From NCBI RefSeq assembly GCF_040797425.1, contig NZ_JBFNEH010000009.1, forward strand, positions 1 through 64,000: DNA of 64,000 nt, read 5' to 3'. The translations under genes and the position numbers were made by a program. Shown piece by piece: positions 24,348-32,799 of the stretch. Position 1 is the stretch's first letter. Every line of letters starts with the position of its first letter. This DNA comes from Symbiobacterium sp040797425. Its GTDB lineage: Bacteria; Bacillota; Sulfobacillia; Symbiobacteriales; Symbiobacteriaceae. Under the pieces are notes generated by a model. It had not been told where the DNA came from. It did no database searches and saw only the letters and a program-made list of their open reading frames with translations.

Positions 24348-25906
24348 AGGTCGTTTCGGCAGAGCAGATGCGGTCGATCGAGGCCCGCCTTTTCGCCGAG
24401 TACGGATTCTCCTCGGCTGTCCTGATGGAGCTGGCCGGCCGCCAGGTGGCAGTGGTGGCCAGGCGCATGATGGAGGGGCGCACAGGGCCCATCGTCGCGG
24501 TCTGCGGCAAGGGCAACAATGGCGGCGACGGGCTGGTGGCCGCGCGCTGGCTGCGCCACTGGGGTTACCAGGTGTCCGCCGTCGTCTGGGCGTCGTTCGA
24601 TGACCTTCCTGCCGACGCGGCCCAAGCCCTCCACGCCGCGCGCATGGCCGGCGTCTCCATTCTCATGCCGGCCCAGGCCGCCGAGGCGCTGCAGAACGCC
24701 GCCCTCATCATTGACGCGGTCCTGGGCACCGGCTTCGTCGGTTCGGCGCGAGGCCAGGCGGCCGAGGCCATCAAGCTGATCAACGCGGCCCGGCGGCCGG
24801 TGCTGGCCGTTGACATGCCGTCGGGCGTGGGCACTAACACCGGGCAGGTGGACGGTCCCGCCGTCCGGGCGGACGTCACCGTCACCTTCGGCCTGCCCAA
24901 GCTGGGGCTGTTCCACTTCCCCGGGGCCGACCTGGCCGGCCGGGTGGTGGTGGTGGACATTGGGCTGGACGAGAAGGCCATCGAGGCGGAAGACATCCAG
25001 GTGGAGCTCACACGGGCGGAGAGCGTGCGCGCCTGGCTGCCCGTGTACAGCCGCAACGCCCACAAGGGGACCCGCGGCCGGGTGTTCGTGGCGGCCGGCT
25101 CCCGGGGGATGACCGGCGCCGGCGCCCTGGCCGGGGAGGCCGCCCTGCGGGTGGGTGCGGGCCTGGTGACCGTCGCGGCGCCGGAGTCCTCGCAGCCGGT
25201 CATCGCCGCGCTCCGGCCGGAGTTCATGACCCTCGCGCTTCCCGAGTCGGCGGCGGGCGGCTTCCGCACCGACGCGGCGGAGCTGTTCCTGCAGCGGGCC
25301 GCCAGGGCCGACGCGCTGGCAGTGGGGCCCGGCCTCGGCACGGATCCCGAGGCGCAGATGTTCACCCGGGCGGTGGTGGCCGGGGCGACGGCGCCGCTGG
25401 TGCTGGATGCCGATGCCATCAAGGCCTTCGCCGGTCGGCCCGAGTTGCTGGCCGACTGCCCGATGCCGCTGGTGATCACGCCGCACCCCGGGGAGATGGC
25501 CCACCTGCTGGGCCTGCCGGTGGAGGCCGTCCAGTCCGACCGGTTCAGCGCGGTGCGCAGGGCGGCGCAGGTGACGAAGGCGGTCGTCGTGCTGAAGGGG
25601 GCCTACACCCTGATCGCCGAGCCGGAGGGCGGGCTTTATATCAACCCCACGGGGAACCGGGCGCTGGGCACCGGCGGCTCCGGCGACGTGCTGACGGGCG
25701 TGATTGCCGGGCTGCTGGCCCAGGGGCTGGGAGCGCCCGAAGCCGCCGCGGCAGGCGCCTTCCTGCACGGACTGGCCGGTGACCGGCTCGCGCAGCGGAT
25801 GGGCGAGGACGGCGTGCTGGCCGGCGAGATCGCCGCCGAGCTGCCGGCCGCCCAGCGGGACCTGCGCAGCGGGCTGCCCGACGTGATCGAGGAGTTGCAG
25901 GGGTAG
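24344..25906 (+). CDS. nnr: Bifunctional NAD(P)H-hydrate epimerase / ADP-dependent NAD(P)H-hydrate dehydratase
   Basis: A 520-residue metabolite-repair enzyme. The N-terminal YjeF_N epimerase (about 1-215) has VCGKGNNGGDGLVAARWL and AVDMPSGVGTNTGQ. The C-terminal ribokinase-like dehydratase (about 225-515) has AGSRGMTGAGALAGEAALR, ITPHPGEMAHLLG and the GTGGSGDVLTG anion-hole/catalytic Asp motif. It repairs hydrated NAD(P)H using ADP. Translation is coupled to acpS by a GTGA overlap. Fused forms like this are common in bacteria. Confidence 0.95.
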   Translation: MKVVSAEQMRSIEARLFAEYGFSSAVLMELAGRQVAVVARRMMEGRTGPIVAVCGKGNNGGDGLVAARWLRHWGYQVSAVVWASFDDLPADAAQALHAARMAGVSILMPAQAAEALQNAALIIDAVLGTGFVGSARGQAAEAIKLINAARRPVLAVDMPSGVGTNTGQVDGPAVRADVTVTFGLPKLGLFHFPGADLAGRVVVVDIGLDEKAIEAEDIQVELTRAESVRAWLPVYSRNAHKGTRGRVFVAAGSRGMTGAGALAGEAALRVGAGLVTVAAPESSQPVIAALRPEFMTLALPESAAGGFRTDAAELFLQRAARADALAVGPGLGTDPEAQMFTRAVVAGATAPLVLDADAIKAFAGRPELLADCPMPLVITPHPGEMAHLLGLPVEAVQSDRFSAVRRAAQVTKAVVVLKGAYTLIAEPEGGLYINPTGNRALGTGGSGDVLTGVIAGLLAQGLGAPEAAAAGAFLHGLAGDRLAQRMGEDGVLAGEIAAELPAAQRDLRSGLPDVIEELQG

Positions 25907-25928
25907 CCTGGGAATGGGAGGAGCTTCG

Positions 25929-27062
25929 ATGGATCTGGACCGAATGCGTCCGACGTGGGCGGAAATCAACCTGGAAGCCATCAAGGCCAACGTTGCTGCA
26001 CTGAAGAAGTTCTCGCGTGCTCCTCACCTGATGGCGGTGGTGAAGGCCAACGGCTACGGCCACGGGGCGGTGCCCGTGGCGGCCGCGGCGATCGAGGCGG
26101 GGGCAGACTGGCTGGGCGTCGCTTCGGTGGAGGAGGCTGTGACCCTGCGCCGCAGCGGGATCACGGCGCCGATCCTGGTGCTGGGCTACGTGGCGCCCGG
26201 CCAGGCCGAAAGCGTGATCAGGGAAGGAATCCGGGTGGCGCTCTTCGACCCGGAGCTGGGCACGGCCCTGAACGAGGCGGGCCGGCGCCTGGGCCGGAAG
26301 GCGCGCGTCCATCTGAAGGTCGACACCGGCATGGGCCGCATCGGGCTCCAACCGGGCGAGGTGGGCGCCGTGGGCCGCCATCTGGCCGCCCTGCCCCACG
26401 TGGAGGTGGAGGGCGTCTTCACCCACCTGGCGGCGGCGGATGAGCCCGACAACCCCTACACGGGATACCAGCTGATGCGGTTCGAGCAGGCGCTGGGCGA
26501 ACTGGCGGCGGCGGGGGTGCGGCCCCCCATCCGCCACGCGGCCAACAGCGCCGCGCTGATGCTGCATCCCGAGGCGCACTACGACATGGTGCGCACCGGC
26601 ATCGCCATGCTCGGCCTGCCGCCAGACCCGAACGTGCCGTGGCCGGTGCCGCTTCAGCCGGCCCTCACCTGGAAGACCCGGGTGGGTCTGGTGAAGTGGG
26701 TGGAGGCCGGGCAGGCCATCTCCTACGGCTGCACGTACGTCGCGCAGAGCCGGGAGCGGATCGTGACGCTGCCGGTGGGATACGCCGACGGCTACACCCG
26801 CCGGCTCTCCAACCGGGCGGAGGTGCTGATCCACGGGCGGCGCTGCCCGGTGGTGGGCCGGGTGACCATGGATCAGATGATGGTGCGGGTTCCGGACGAC
26901 CTCGAGGTGCACGTGGGTGACGAGGTGGTGCTGATCGGCCGCCAGGGGAGCGAGGAGATCACCGCCACCGACCTCGCGCGGCTCAGCGGCACGGTGAACT
27001 ACGAAATCGTCTGCGCCATCTCGCCCCGCGTCGCGCGCCTGTACCTGCCGGACGGCCAATAG
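25929..27062 (+). CDS. alr: Alanine racemase
   Basis: A 377-residue PLP enzyme interconverting L- and D-alanine for peptidoglycan. The Schiff-base Lys39 is in MAVVKANGYGHGA and the opposing catalytic Tyr266 in ISYGCTYVA. VDTGMGRIG and TMDQMMVRV are typical. The ATG at 25929 has GGGAGGAGC upstream. It follows nnr by 22 bases in the conserved block and precedes mazF, as in B. subtilis. Confidence 0.97.
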   Translation: MDLDRMRPTWAEINLEAIKANVAALKKFSRAPHLMAVVKANGYGHGAVPVAAAAIEAGADWLGVASVEEAVTLRRSGITAPILVLGYVAPGQAESVIREGIRVALFDPELGTALNEAGRRLGRKARVHLKVDTGMGRIGLQPGEVGAVGRHLAALPHVEVEGVFTHLAAADEPDNPYTGYQLMRFEQALGELAAAGVRPPIRHAANSAALMLHPEAHYDMVRTGIAMLGLPPDPNVPWPVPLQPALTWKTRVGLVKWVEAGQAISYGCTYVAQSRERIVTLPVGYADGYTRRLSNRAEVLIHGRRCPVVGRVTMDQMMVRVPDDLEVHVGDEVVLIGRQGSEEITATDLARLSGTVNYEIVCAISPRVARLYLPDGQ

Positions 27063-27072
27063 GCCCGGGGTT

Positions 27073-27102
27073 TTGACCATTCACCGCAGCGGTGTATAGA
27101 CT
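27073..27102 (+). promoter_or_regulatory. Sigma-A-type promoter of the mazF region
   Basis: TTGACC with a 16-base spacer to TATAGA (or 18 to TAGACT). It lies 11 bases after the alr stop, so the toxin region can be transcribed apart from alr. Confidence 0.65.
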
Positions 27103-27128
27103 AAGGAAGAAGGACGTTCCGGAAGGGG

Positions 27129-27332
27129 GTGTGCCGAGGCTGTCGTGCGGTGCGCCGCGAAGCCCGGGCCGATCCCGGGTGCAGCAGCGCCGGCAGGCGG
27201 CGCCGGGGCTGGAGCGTCCTTGTCCACGACTCTGAGCCAATCTATGGGGAAGAAAGGAAGAAACGGGACATGCGGGAGCAGATGCGGCGGGAGGAAGAGC
27301 CGGTCCGCGCGGTGATCGGCGGTTTGCCCTGA
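27129..27332 (+). CDS. Possible antitoxin or antitoxin remnant upstream of mazF
   Basis: In the Bacillus-type gene order this place holds the EndoAI/MazE antitoxin. The 67-codon frame ends 14 bases before mazF. Its C-terminal part (YGEERKKRDMREQMRREE) resembles the charged helix that follows the ribbon-helix-helix domain in EndoAI-type antitoxins, but no ribbon-helix-helix (ISLP...) is visible. The N-terminal half is Arg/Gly/Cys-rich like non-coding sequence, and the GTG has a poorly placed SD. It may be a shortened antitoxin starting inside this frame, a decayed one, or not a gene. Confidence 0.3.
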   Translation: MCRGCRAVRREARADPGCSSAGRRRRGWSVLVHDSEPIYGEERKKRDMREQMRREEEPVRAVIGGLP

Positions 27333-27346
27333 GCGGTCCCGGGCCT

Positions 27347-27709
27347 ATGAGCAAACCACTTCAAATCCGCCGGGGCGACGTCTTCTATGCGGACCTGAGC
27401 CCGGTCATCGGCTCGGAGCAGGGAGGCGTTCGACCCGTTCTGATCCTTCAGAATGATGTCGGCAACAAATACAGCCCGACCGTGATCGTCTCTGCGATCA
27501 CCAGTCAGGTCGAGAAGGCCAAGCTGCCGATTCATGTCGAGTTGAACGGGGAACTGTATGGCCTGGAGCGGGATTCTGTGATCCTGCTCGAGCAGGTGCG
27601 CACCATCGACAAGCGGCGCCTGCGCGAGCGGGTGACGCACCTGGGCGGCGACATCATGCGCCAGGTGGACGAGGCCTTGATGATCAGCCTGGGTCTTAAG
27701 GATTTTTGA
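27347..27709 (+). CDS. mazF: MazF/PemK-family endoribonuclease toxin (EndoA)
   Basis: A 120-residue sequence-specific mRNA interferase. Catalytic Arg29 (GSEQGGVRPVLILQND) and Thr52 (VIVSAITSQ) are in place, and the rest matches B. subtilis EndoA closely (IHVELNGELYGLERDSVILL, EQVRTIDKRRL). The SD before this ATG is weak, so translation may depend on coupling to the ORF upstream. In Bacillus this enzyme cuts U^ACAU. Its partner antitoxin is not clearly recognisable here. Confidence 0.93.
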   Translation: MSKPLQIRRGDVFYADLSPVIGSEQGGVRPVLILQNDVGNKYSPTVIVSAITSQVEKAKLPIHVELNGELYGLERDSVILLEQVRTIDKRRLRERVTHLGGDIMRQVDEALMISLGLKDF

Positions 27710-27734
27710 GGCAGTGGCCTGGGCATCCCGCGAC

Positions 27735-27770
27735 AAACCCGGGAGTCCAAAGAATGGACCCCGGGTTTTT
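27735..27770 (+). terminator. Rho-independent terminator of mazF
   Basis: AAACCCGGGAGTCC pairs with GGACCCCGGGTTT, followed by a T-run. Confidence 0.88.
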
Positions 27771-27822
27771 CACGTGAACATCGGTTTCGGATCAGCCGAG
27801 AATAAGGAAGGTGGTCAACGCG

Positions 27823-28542
27823 ATGCAGCCGCTCATCGGCATCACCGCAAGCAGCCTCGGCCACGAGGAGCCGGGCCGCGACTGGCTCTATGCGCCCCAC
27901 GACTACTTCCGCGCCGTCCGCCGGGCCGGTGGCATTCCGGTGCTGCTGCCCCTGGTGGAAAGCGACGAGGAGGCCGCCCGGGTGTTGGACAGGCTTGACG
28001 GCCTGCTCCTTTCGGGCGGTTGCGACCCCGACCCCTTGCTGTACGGCGAGCTGCCCCATCCCGCCCTCGGCGCCGTCGATCCCGCGCGTGACACGGCCGA
28101 ACTGGCCTACGCCCGCGTCGCCCTCGCCCGCGACATGGCCACGCTGGGCATCTGCCGGGGCCTCCAGGTGCTGGCGGTGGCCTTCGGCGGGGCGCTCTGG
28201 CAGGACGTGCCTTCGCAGGTGCCCGGTGCCCTGAAGCACCGGCAGGACGCGCCCAAGGACCATCCATCCCACCCCGTGACCATTCACCCCGGCACGCGCC
28301 TCCACGCCTTGCTGGGCCCGGAGCGGCGGGTGAACAGCCGCCACCACCAGGCCGTGAAGCGGGTGCCGGACGGCTGGGTGGCGAGCGCCACTGCCCCCGA
28401 CGGCGTTATCGAGGCGATGGAGCATCCGGAGAGGCGCTTCGCCCTCGGCGTGCAGTGGCACCCCGAGAACTTCCAGGGGCAGCCGTACAACTTCGACGGG
28501 CTGTTCGAGGCGTTTGTGGCGGCGGCCGGGGAGCGCAGGTAA
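27823..28542 (+). CDS. Gamma-glutamyl-gamma-aminobutyrate hydrolase family (class-I amidotransferase-like) protein
   Basis: A 239-residue peptidase C26/PuuD-type hydrolase. The nucleophile Cys is in LGICRGLQVLAVAFGG. His and Glu complete the triad in GVQWHPENF. DGLLLSGGCDPDPLLYGE forms the conserved oxyanion and Gly-rich segment. Characterised members cleave gamma-glutamyl amides such as gamma-Glu-GABA in polyamine catabolism. No puu genes are near, so the substrate is open. The ATG 9 bases after AAGGAAGGTGG is preferred to a GTG four codons earlier. Confidence 0.9.
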   Translation: MQPLIGITASSLGHEEPGRDWLYAPHDYFRAVRRAGGIPVLLPLVESDEEAARVLDRLDGLLLSGGCDPDPLLYGELPHPALGAVDPARDTAELAYARVALARDMATLGICRGLQVLAVAFGGALWQDVPSQVPGALKHRQDAPKDHPSHPVTIHPGTRLHALLGPERRVNSRHHQAVKRVPDGWVASATAPDGVIEAMEHPERRFALGVQWHPENFQGQPYNFDGLFEAFVAAAGERR

Positions 28543-28709
28543 CGGCGGGGCGGGCGGCCGCGGCGCCGACCGACGCCGGCCTGGGCGAACCCTAACGGCT
28601 GGAGTGCCGAGTATGAAGCGTTGCTGCCGCACCCAGACCCAGTATCTGGTCGTCATAACGCGGCAGTCCTGGCGGCAACATAATAACCGCCAGGAGGTGA
28701 GAAACGCAG

Positions 28710-28928
28710 ATGGCCAACACGAACAGCAACGACGTGCTGGTTTCCTCGGCCCGCAACGCCCTCGAGCAGCTGAAGTTCGAGACGGCGGCCGAGCTGGGCA
28801 TCCCCAACTACAACCAGCAGTACAAGGGTGACCTGCCCAGCCGGGTGAACGGCTCCGTCGGTGGGTACATGGTGAAGAAGATGATCGCCCTGGCCGAGCA
28901 GCAGCTGAACGGCGGCACCACGCGGTAA
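28710..28928 (+). CDS. Alpha/beta-type small acid-soluble spore protein
   Basis: A 72-residue DNA-binding protein that saturates and protects the spore chromosome. It carries both family blocks: LKFETAAELGIP with the GPR-protease-type cleavage region, and RVNGSVGGYMVKKMIALAEQ. SD AGGAGGTGAG. A CATAATA sequence about 30 bases upstream fits a forespore sigma-G -10 element, but no well-spaced -35 is evident. It is direct evidence that the organism sporulates. Confidence 0.97.
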   Translation: MANTNSNDVLVSSARNALEQLKFETAAELGIPNYNQQYKGDLPSRVNGSVGGYMVKKMIALAEQQLNGGTTR

Positions 28929-28970
28929 CGCAGTCACGACTCCGGCCAGCTGACTGGCTCCTCCGGTACG

Positions 28971-29005
28971 GCAGGAAGGGGACTCCTCCCCTTCCTGCTT
29001 TTCTT
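28971..29005. terminator. Terminator of the SASP gene
   Basis: GCAGGAAGGGGA pairs with TCCCCTTCCTGC around CTCC, followed by TTTTCTT. It may also serve the convergent small gene on the other strand. Confidence 0.88.
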
Positions 29006-29011
29006 GACGTT

Positions 29012-29206
29012 CTATCCGCCTATTGGTAAACTCATTTCGCCTGCGGCGTCCAGCTGGCCCGCCCGCTCAGCGATCTCCTCCCGGGTGATGACCCCCTTCG
29101 CCACCAGGAGATCGATGAGGGCGACGAGAGCCAGGGTCGACCGGTAGTCGACCTCCTTCAGGTCGGCCAGCATGGCGTACAGGTGGATGGTATCGCGGGC
29201 CTTCAT
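29012..29206 (-). CDS. Small hypothetical protein (64 aa)
   Basis: A compact helical protein (MKARDTIHLYAMLADLKEVD, then LALVALIDLLVAKGVITREE) that I do not assign to a known family. The 'helix, ...GVITREEIAER...' layout is common in short Firmicute proteins. The ATG has GGAGGTGA 5 bases upstream. A longer frame upstream would run through non-coding sequence and is rejected. Confidence 0.6.
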   Translation of the reverse strand: MKARDTIHLYAMLADLKEVDYRSTLALVALIDLLVAKGVITREEIAERAGQLDAAGEMSLPIGG

Positions 29207-29519
29207 CGCGGTCACCTCCAGCGCATTCCGCCTGGAAGTATCGACCAGCCCCGGGCAGACTAAACGCCGGGCCGGCCTGAGCCGCGGGGCCAATCGAACA
29301 CCCGGCCCGGATGGCCCGGACGCTCCTCGGCACGCACCCGTCTGCCGGGTGAGCGGCCCGGTTTGATTCCGCCGCGGCGGATGGGCGGGCGCCGAGTGCT
29401 GGCCGCCCACGTCTTTGGGCGAGCCCGGGGTCCGGTTCGTTGTGCGGGTGAACAGGCCGATCCGGTCGGGCGAGTCCTGCACCGGGGAGACCGGCAACAG
29501 GCCCGTGGAGGGATGCACG
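29207..29519. other. Divergent intergenic region without a gene
   Basis: About 310 bases between the divergent 64-aa gene and the DUF1444 gene. It contains GGGCAGACTA (29253-29262) and several GC-rich inverted repeats (for example GCCGCGGCGG). No convincing promoter or ORF is seen. Confidence 0.5.
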
Positions 29520-30101
29520 ATGAAGCTGATGGAGCAGGAGTTCGCCGACATCCGCACCCGGCTCTATCCTCTGATGATGGACCCGGTGCAGATTCACGAG
29601 AAGGGCCAGGGGCAGATGGTGAGCGGCCAGATTGCCGAGGGGCTCTTCGTGATCTACGGCATCGAGGAGCCGGGGGAGAAGATCCGGTACGTCACGTACC
29701 AGGACCTGCGGGATTGGGGCGTGAGCCATACGACGGTCCACATCACCGCCGTGAGGAACCTGGAACGGCTCACGCAGGGCAAGCGGGTCACGAAGCTGGA
29801 CCGGCCCGAGGGCGGCCGTCCGATGTTCATCTGGAACCTGCAGGACGGCTACGATGCGGCCCGCATCCTGCTCACGCAGTGGCTGCGCGACTTCGCTGCC
29901 GTTGTGGAGGGCAACCTGGTGATCGGCGTGCCCCACCGCAACTGGCTGGTGGCCATCGGCGACGCCGACGAGGACCTGCTGAAAGTGGTCCAGCGGCGGG
30001 TGGCCCTGGAGCACCGGGGCGCCGGGTTTCCGGTGAGCCCGTATCTCTATACATTTGATGGAGAAAGGATCACGCGTTATGTGCGCCGCCCACGTCAGTG
30101 A
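29520..30101 (+). CDS. DUF1444 (YtpQ-like) family protein
   Basis: A 193-residue protein matching the C-terminal part of the DUF1444/YtpQ family, with the characteristic DGYDAARILLTQWLRDFA and GNLVIGVPHRNWLVAIGDAD segments. YtpQ itself is about 270 residues, so the N-terminal region is shorter here. Function is not established in the family. The ATG has GGAGGG 7 bases upstream. The following gene overlaps its 3' end by 23 bases. Confidence 0.75.
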   Translation: MKLMEQEFADIRTRLYPLMMDPVQIHEKGQGQMVSGQIAEGLFVIYGIEEPGEKIRYVTYQDLRDWGVSHTTVHITAVRNLERLTQGKRVTKLDRPEGGRPMFIWNLQDGYDAARILLTQWLRDFAAVVEGNLVIGVPHRNWLVAIGDADEDLLKVVQRRVALEHRGAGFPVSPYLYTFDGERITRYVRRPRQ

Positions 30102-30390
30102 GACCGGATTCCTGCAGCAGCTCGCGCAGGCCATCCGCTACGCGGGCGGTGCTGCGTATGAAGGGGAGCGGGCCCTGGCGCTCGCCCGCACGGTCTGGGC
30201 CGAACTCCGCGACGCCGGCCCCGACGACTTCCCTCACATGGTTCAACACGATGACTTGCGCTTCGTCTGCCAGTGGGACGAGCAGCCGCCGCTGATGACC
30301 GTCATGCTCTGGGACGGGGAGATGTGGCGTGACATGGCGCGGCTGGTCCTGCCGGGCGAGCCGCAGGCGCGGGAGGGTGGAACAAGATGA
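30079..30390 (+). CDS. Hypothetical protein (103 aa) coupled to tex
   Basis: A soluble 103-residue protein (ETGFLQQLAQAIRYAGGAAY, then VWAELRDAGPDDFPHMVQHD) of no recognised family. The start overlaps the DUF1444 gene and its TGA overlaps the ATG of tex (ATGA), so translation is probably coupled on both sides. AAAGGA lies 9 bases before the chosen ATG. Another ATG 8 codons upstream is possible. Confidence 0.6.
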   Translation: MCAAHVSETGFLQQLAQAIRYAGGAAYEGERALALARTVWAELRDAGPDDFPHMVQHDDLRFVCQWDEQPPLMTVMLWDGEMWRDMARLVLPGEPQAREGGTR

Positions 30391-32765
30391 GCCAGGACAG
30401 GATTTTCGCGCGGCTGGCCCGGGAACTGGGGCTGACGGTCGGCCAGGTGGAGCGCTGCGTCGCCCTGCTGGACGAGGGCAACACGGTGCCCTTCATCGCC
30501 CGCTACCGCAAAGAGGCCACGGGCGAGATGGATGAGACCCGGATCCGCACGCTGCAGGAGCGGCTGGCCTACCTGCGGAACCTGGAGGCCGAGAAGGAGA
30601 AGGTCCTGCGGGTGATCGGCGAGCAGGGCAAGCTCACGCCGGAGCTGGAGCAGGCGATTCGCCAGGCCGAGAAGCTGCAGGAGGTGGAGGACCTCTACCG
30701 GCCCTTCCGGCCCAAGCGGCGGACCCGGGCCATGATCGCCCGTGAGCGGGGCCTGGAGCCCCTGGCGCAGCAGATGCTCGCCCAGGAGGAGAGCATCGGC
30801 TCGCCGGAGGCGATCGCGGCGGCCTTCGTCAACCCCGAACTGCAGGTGGAGTCGGCGGAAGATGCCCTGGCCGGCGCCCGGGACATCGTGGCCGAGATCA
30901 TCTCCGACGACGCGGCGGTGCGCAAGATGGCCCGGGAGCTCACCGCCGCCCGGGGCATCATCCGCTCCGTCGCCAGTGAGAAGGGCGACCCGGAGAAGGC
31001 GCAGGAGTTCGAGATGTACTTCGACTTCCAGGAGCCCCTGCGCACGCTGCCGCCGCACCGGGTCCTCGCCCTGAACCGCGGCCAGCGGCTGGAGTGCCTC
31101 AAGGTGACGGTGGAGGCGCCGGTTGACGAGATCATCGCCCGCATCGAGCGGCAGTACATCAAGGGCCAGTCCATCTGGACCAACCAGCTGCGCGAGGCCA
31201 TTCTCGACGCCTACAAGCGCCTCATCGCCCCCTCCATCGAGACGGAGGTGCGCGGCGAGCTGACCGAGAAGGCGGAGGAGCACGCCATCCGCCTCTTCGC
31301 CATGAACCTGCGCAACCTGCTCCTGCAGCCCCCGATCAAGGGCATGACCGTGATGGGCATCGACCCGGGCTACCGCACCGGCTGCAAGCTGGCGGTGGTG
31401 GACGAGACCGGCAAGGTGCTGGAGACCGGCGTGATCTACGTGACGTTGGGCGAGCGGCAGCGGCAGCAGGGCGAGGAGGTTCTCGTCCGCCTGGTGGACA
31501 AGCACAAGGTGGACCTGATCGCCATCGGCAACGGCACCGCCTCCCGCGAGACGGAGCAGGTGGTGGCCTCCATCATCCCCCGCTGCAGCCACCCGACGGC
31601 CTACATGATCGTCTCCGAGGCGGGCGCCTCGGTCTACTCGGCGTCGAAAGTGGCTCAGGAGGAGTTCCCCGACTTCGACGTGACGCAGCGCTCGGCCGTC
31701 TCCATCGCCCGCCGGGCCCAGGACCCGCTGGCCGAGCTGGTCAAGATCGACCCCAAGTCCATCGGCGTGGGCCTCTACCAGCACGACGTGGACCAGAAGC
31801 GCCTGGCCGAGCAACTGGGGGCGGTGGTGGAGTCGGTGGTCAACGCCGTGGGCGTCGACCTGAACACCGCCTCGCCCTCGCTGCTGCAGTACGTGGCCGG
31901 CATCAAGGCCTCGGTGGCCAGGGCCATCGTGGAGTACCGGGAGAAGAACGGCAAGTTCCGCAGCCGCAGGGAGCTGCTCAAGGTGGCCGGGCTTGGGCCC
32001 AAGGCTTTCGAGCAGTGCGCAGGCTTCCTGCGGGTGACCGACGGCGTCGAGCCGCTGGACAACACGGCGGTCCACCCCGAGTCCTACGCGATCGCCGAGG
32101 CGATCCTGAAGGCCGTGGGCGCCACCCGGGAGCAGCTGATCGGCCGCGGCTCGGCGGGCCTCCGGGACGCCCTGAAGAAGCTCTCACCTGAGCAGGTGGC
32201 GGCGGAACTGGGCGCCGGGGTGCCCACGGTGCGGGACATTATCGAGGCCCTGCAGAAGCCGGGCCGCGATCCCCGCGACGAGCTGCCCAAGCCCATCTTC
32301 CGTACCGACGTGATGAAGCTGGAAGACCTGCAGGTGGGCATGGAACTGATGGGCACCGTCCGTAACGTGGTCGACTTCGGCGTCTTCGTAGACATCGGCG
32401 TGCATGAAGACGGTCTGGTGCACATCTCCCAGCTCTCGCACAAGTACGTGAAGCACCCGTCCGAAGTGGTCGCCGTCGGCGACGTGGTCCGGGTGCGAGT
32501 GATCGAGGTGGACCTGAAGCGGCAGCGCATCGGTCTTTCGATGAAGCTGGGCGAGCCGCGTGCGGAGGAGCGACAGGCCCCTGGTGAGCGGCGTAGCGCG
32601 CAGGATGGCCGGCCCGGATCGCGGACCGAGCGCCGCGGGGGCGCGCCGGGCGCAGGCCGGGGCCAGCGGTCGAGCGGGGCGCGTCTCGGGGAGCAGGCGA
32701 AGTCGCGGCAGAAGAGCCTGGAGGAGCAGTTGAAGGCGCTGCAGGAGAAGTTCCGGCGACTGTGA
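30387..32765 (+). CDS. tex: Tex-family RNA-binding transcription accessory protein
   Basis: A 792-residue nucleic-acid-binding protein related to eukaryotic Spt6. Domains in order are an N-terminal helical region (VERCVALLDEGNTVPFIARY), a YqgF/RNase H-like domain (about 320-450, VMGIDPGYRTGCKLAVVDET), a helix-hairpin-helix region (about 490-565, VGVDLNTASPSLLQYVAGIK) and an S1 RNA-binding domain (about 650-720, GTVRNVVDFGVFVDIGVHED). A basic, Gly/Arg-rich tail of about 60 residues ends in a coiled-coil-like helix. SD GGAGGGTGG. It is the last gene of a coupled three-gene unit. Confidence 0.95.
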   Translation: MSQDRIFARLARELGLTVGQVERCVALLDEGNTVPFIARYRKEATGEMDETRIRTLQERLAYLRNLEAEKEKVLRVIGEQGKLTPELEQAIRQAEKLQEVEDLYRPFRPKRRTRAMIARERGLEPLAQQMLAQEESIGSPEAIAAAFVNPELQVESAEDALAGARDIVAEIISDDAAVRKMARELTAARGIIRSVASEKGDPEKAQEFEMYFDFQEPLRTLPPHRVLALNRGQRLECLKVTVEAPVDEIIARIERQYIKGQSIWTNQLREAILDAYKRLIAPSIETEVRGELTEKAEEHAIRLFAMNLRNLLLQPPIKGMTVMGIDPGYRTGCKLAVVDETGKVLETGVIYVTLGERQRQQGEEVLVRLVDKHKVDLIAIGNGTASRETEQVVASIIPRCSHPTAYMIVSEAGASVYSASKVAQEEFPDFDVTQRSAVSIARRAQDPLAELVKIDPKSIGVGLYQHDVDQKRLAEQLGAVVESVVNAVGVDLNTASPSLLQYVAGIKASVARAIVEYREKNGKFRSRRELLKVAGLGPKAFEQCAGFLRVTDGVEPLDNTAVHPESYAIAEAILKAVGATREQLIGRGSAGLRDALKKLSPEQVAAELGAGVPTVRDIIEALQKPGRDPRDELPKPIFRTDVMKLEDLQVGMELMGTVRNVVDFGVFVDIGVHEDGLVHISQLSHKYVKHPSEVVAVGDVVRVRVIEVDLKRQRIGLSMKLGEPRAEERQAPGERRSAQDGRPGSRTERRGGAPGAGRGQRSSGARLGEQAKSRQKSLEEQLKALQEKFRRL

Positions 32766-32768
32766 GAG

Positions 32769-32799
32769 ATCGGGGGCGGTTGGTTCCGCCCCCGATTCG
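32769..32799 (+). terminator. Hairpin terminator of tex
   Basis: ATCGGGGGCGG pairs perfectly with CCGCCCCCGAT around TTGGTT. The following TCGCG is a poor T-run, but the stem is strong. Confidence 0.75.
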
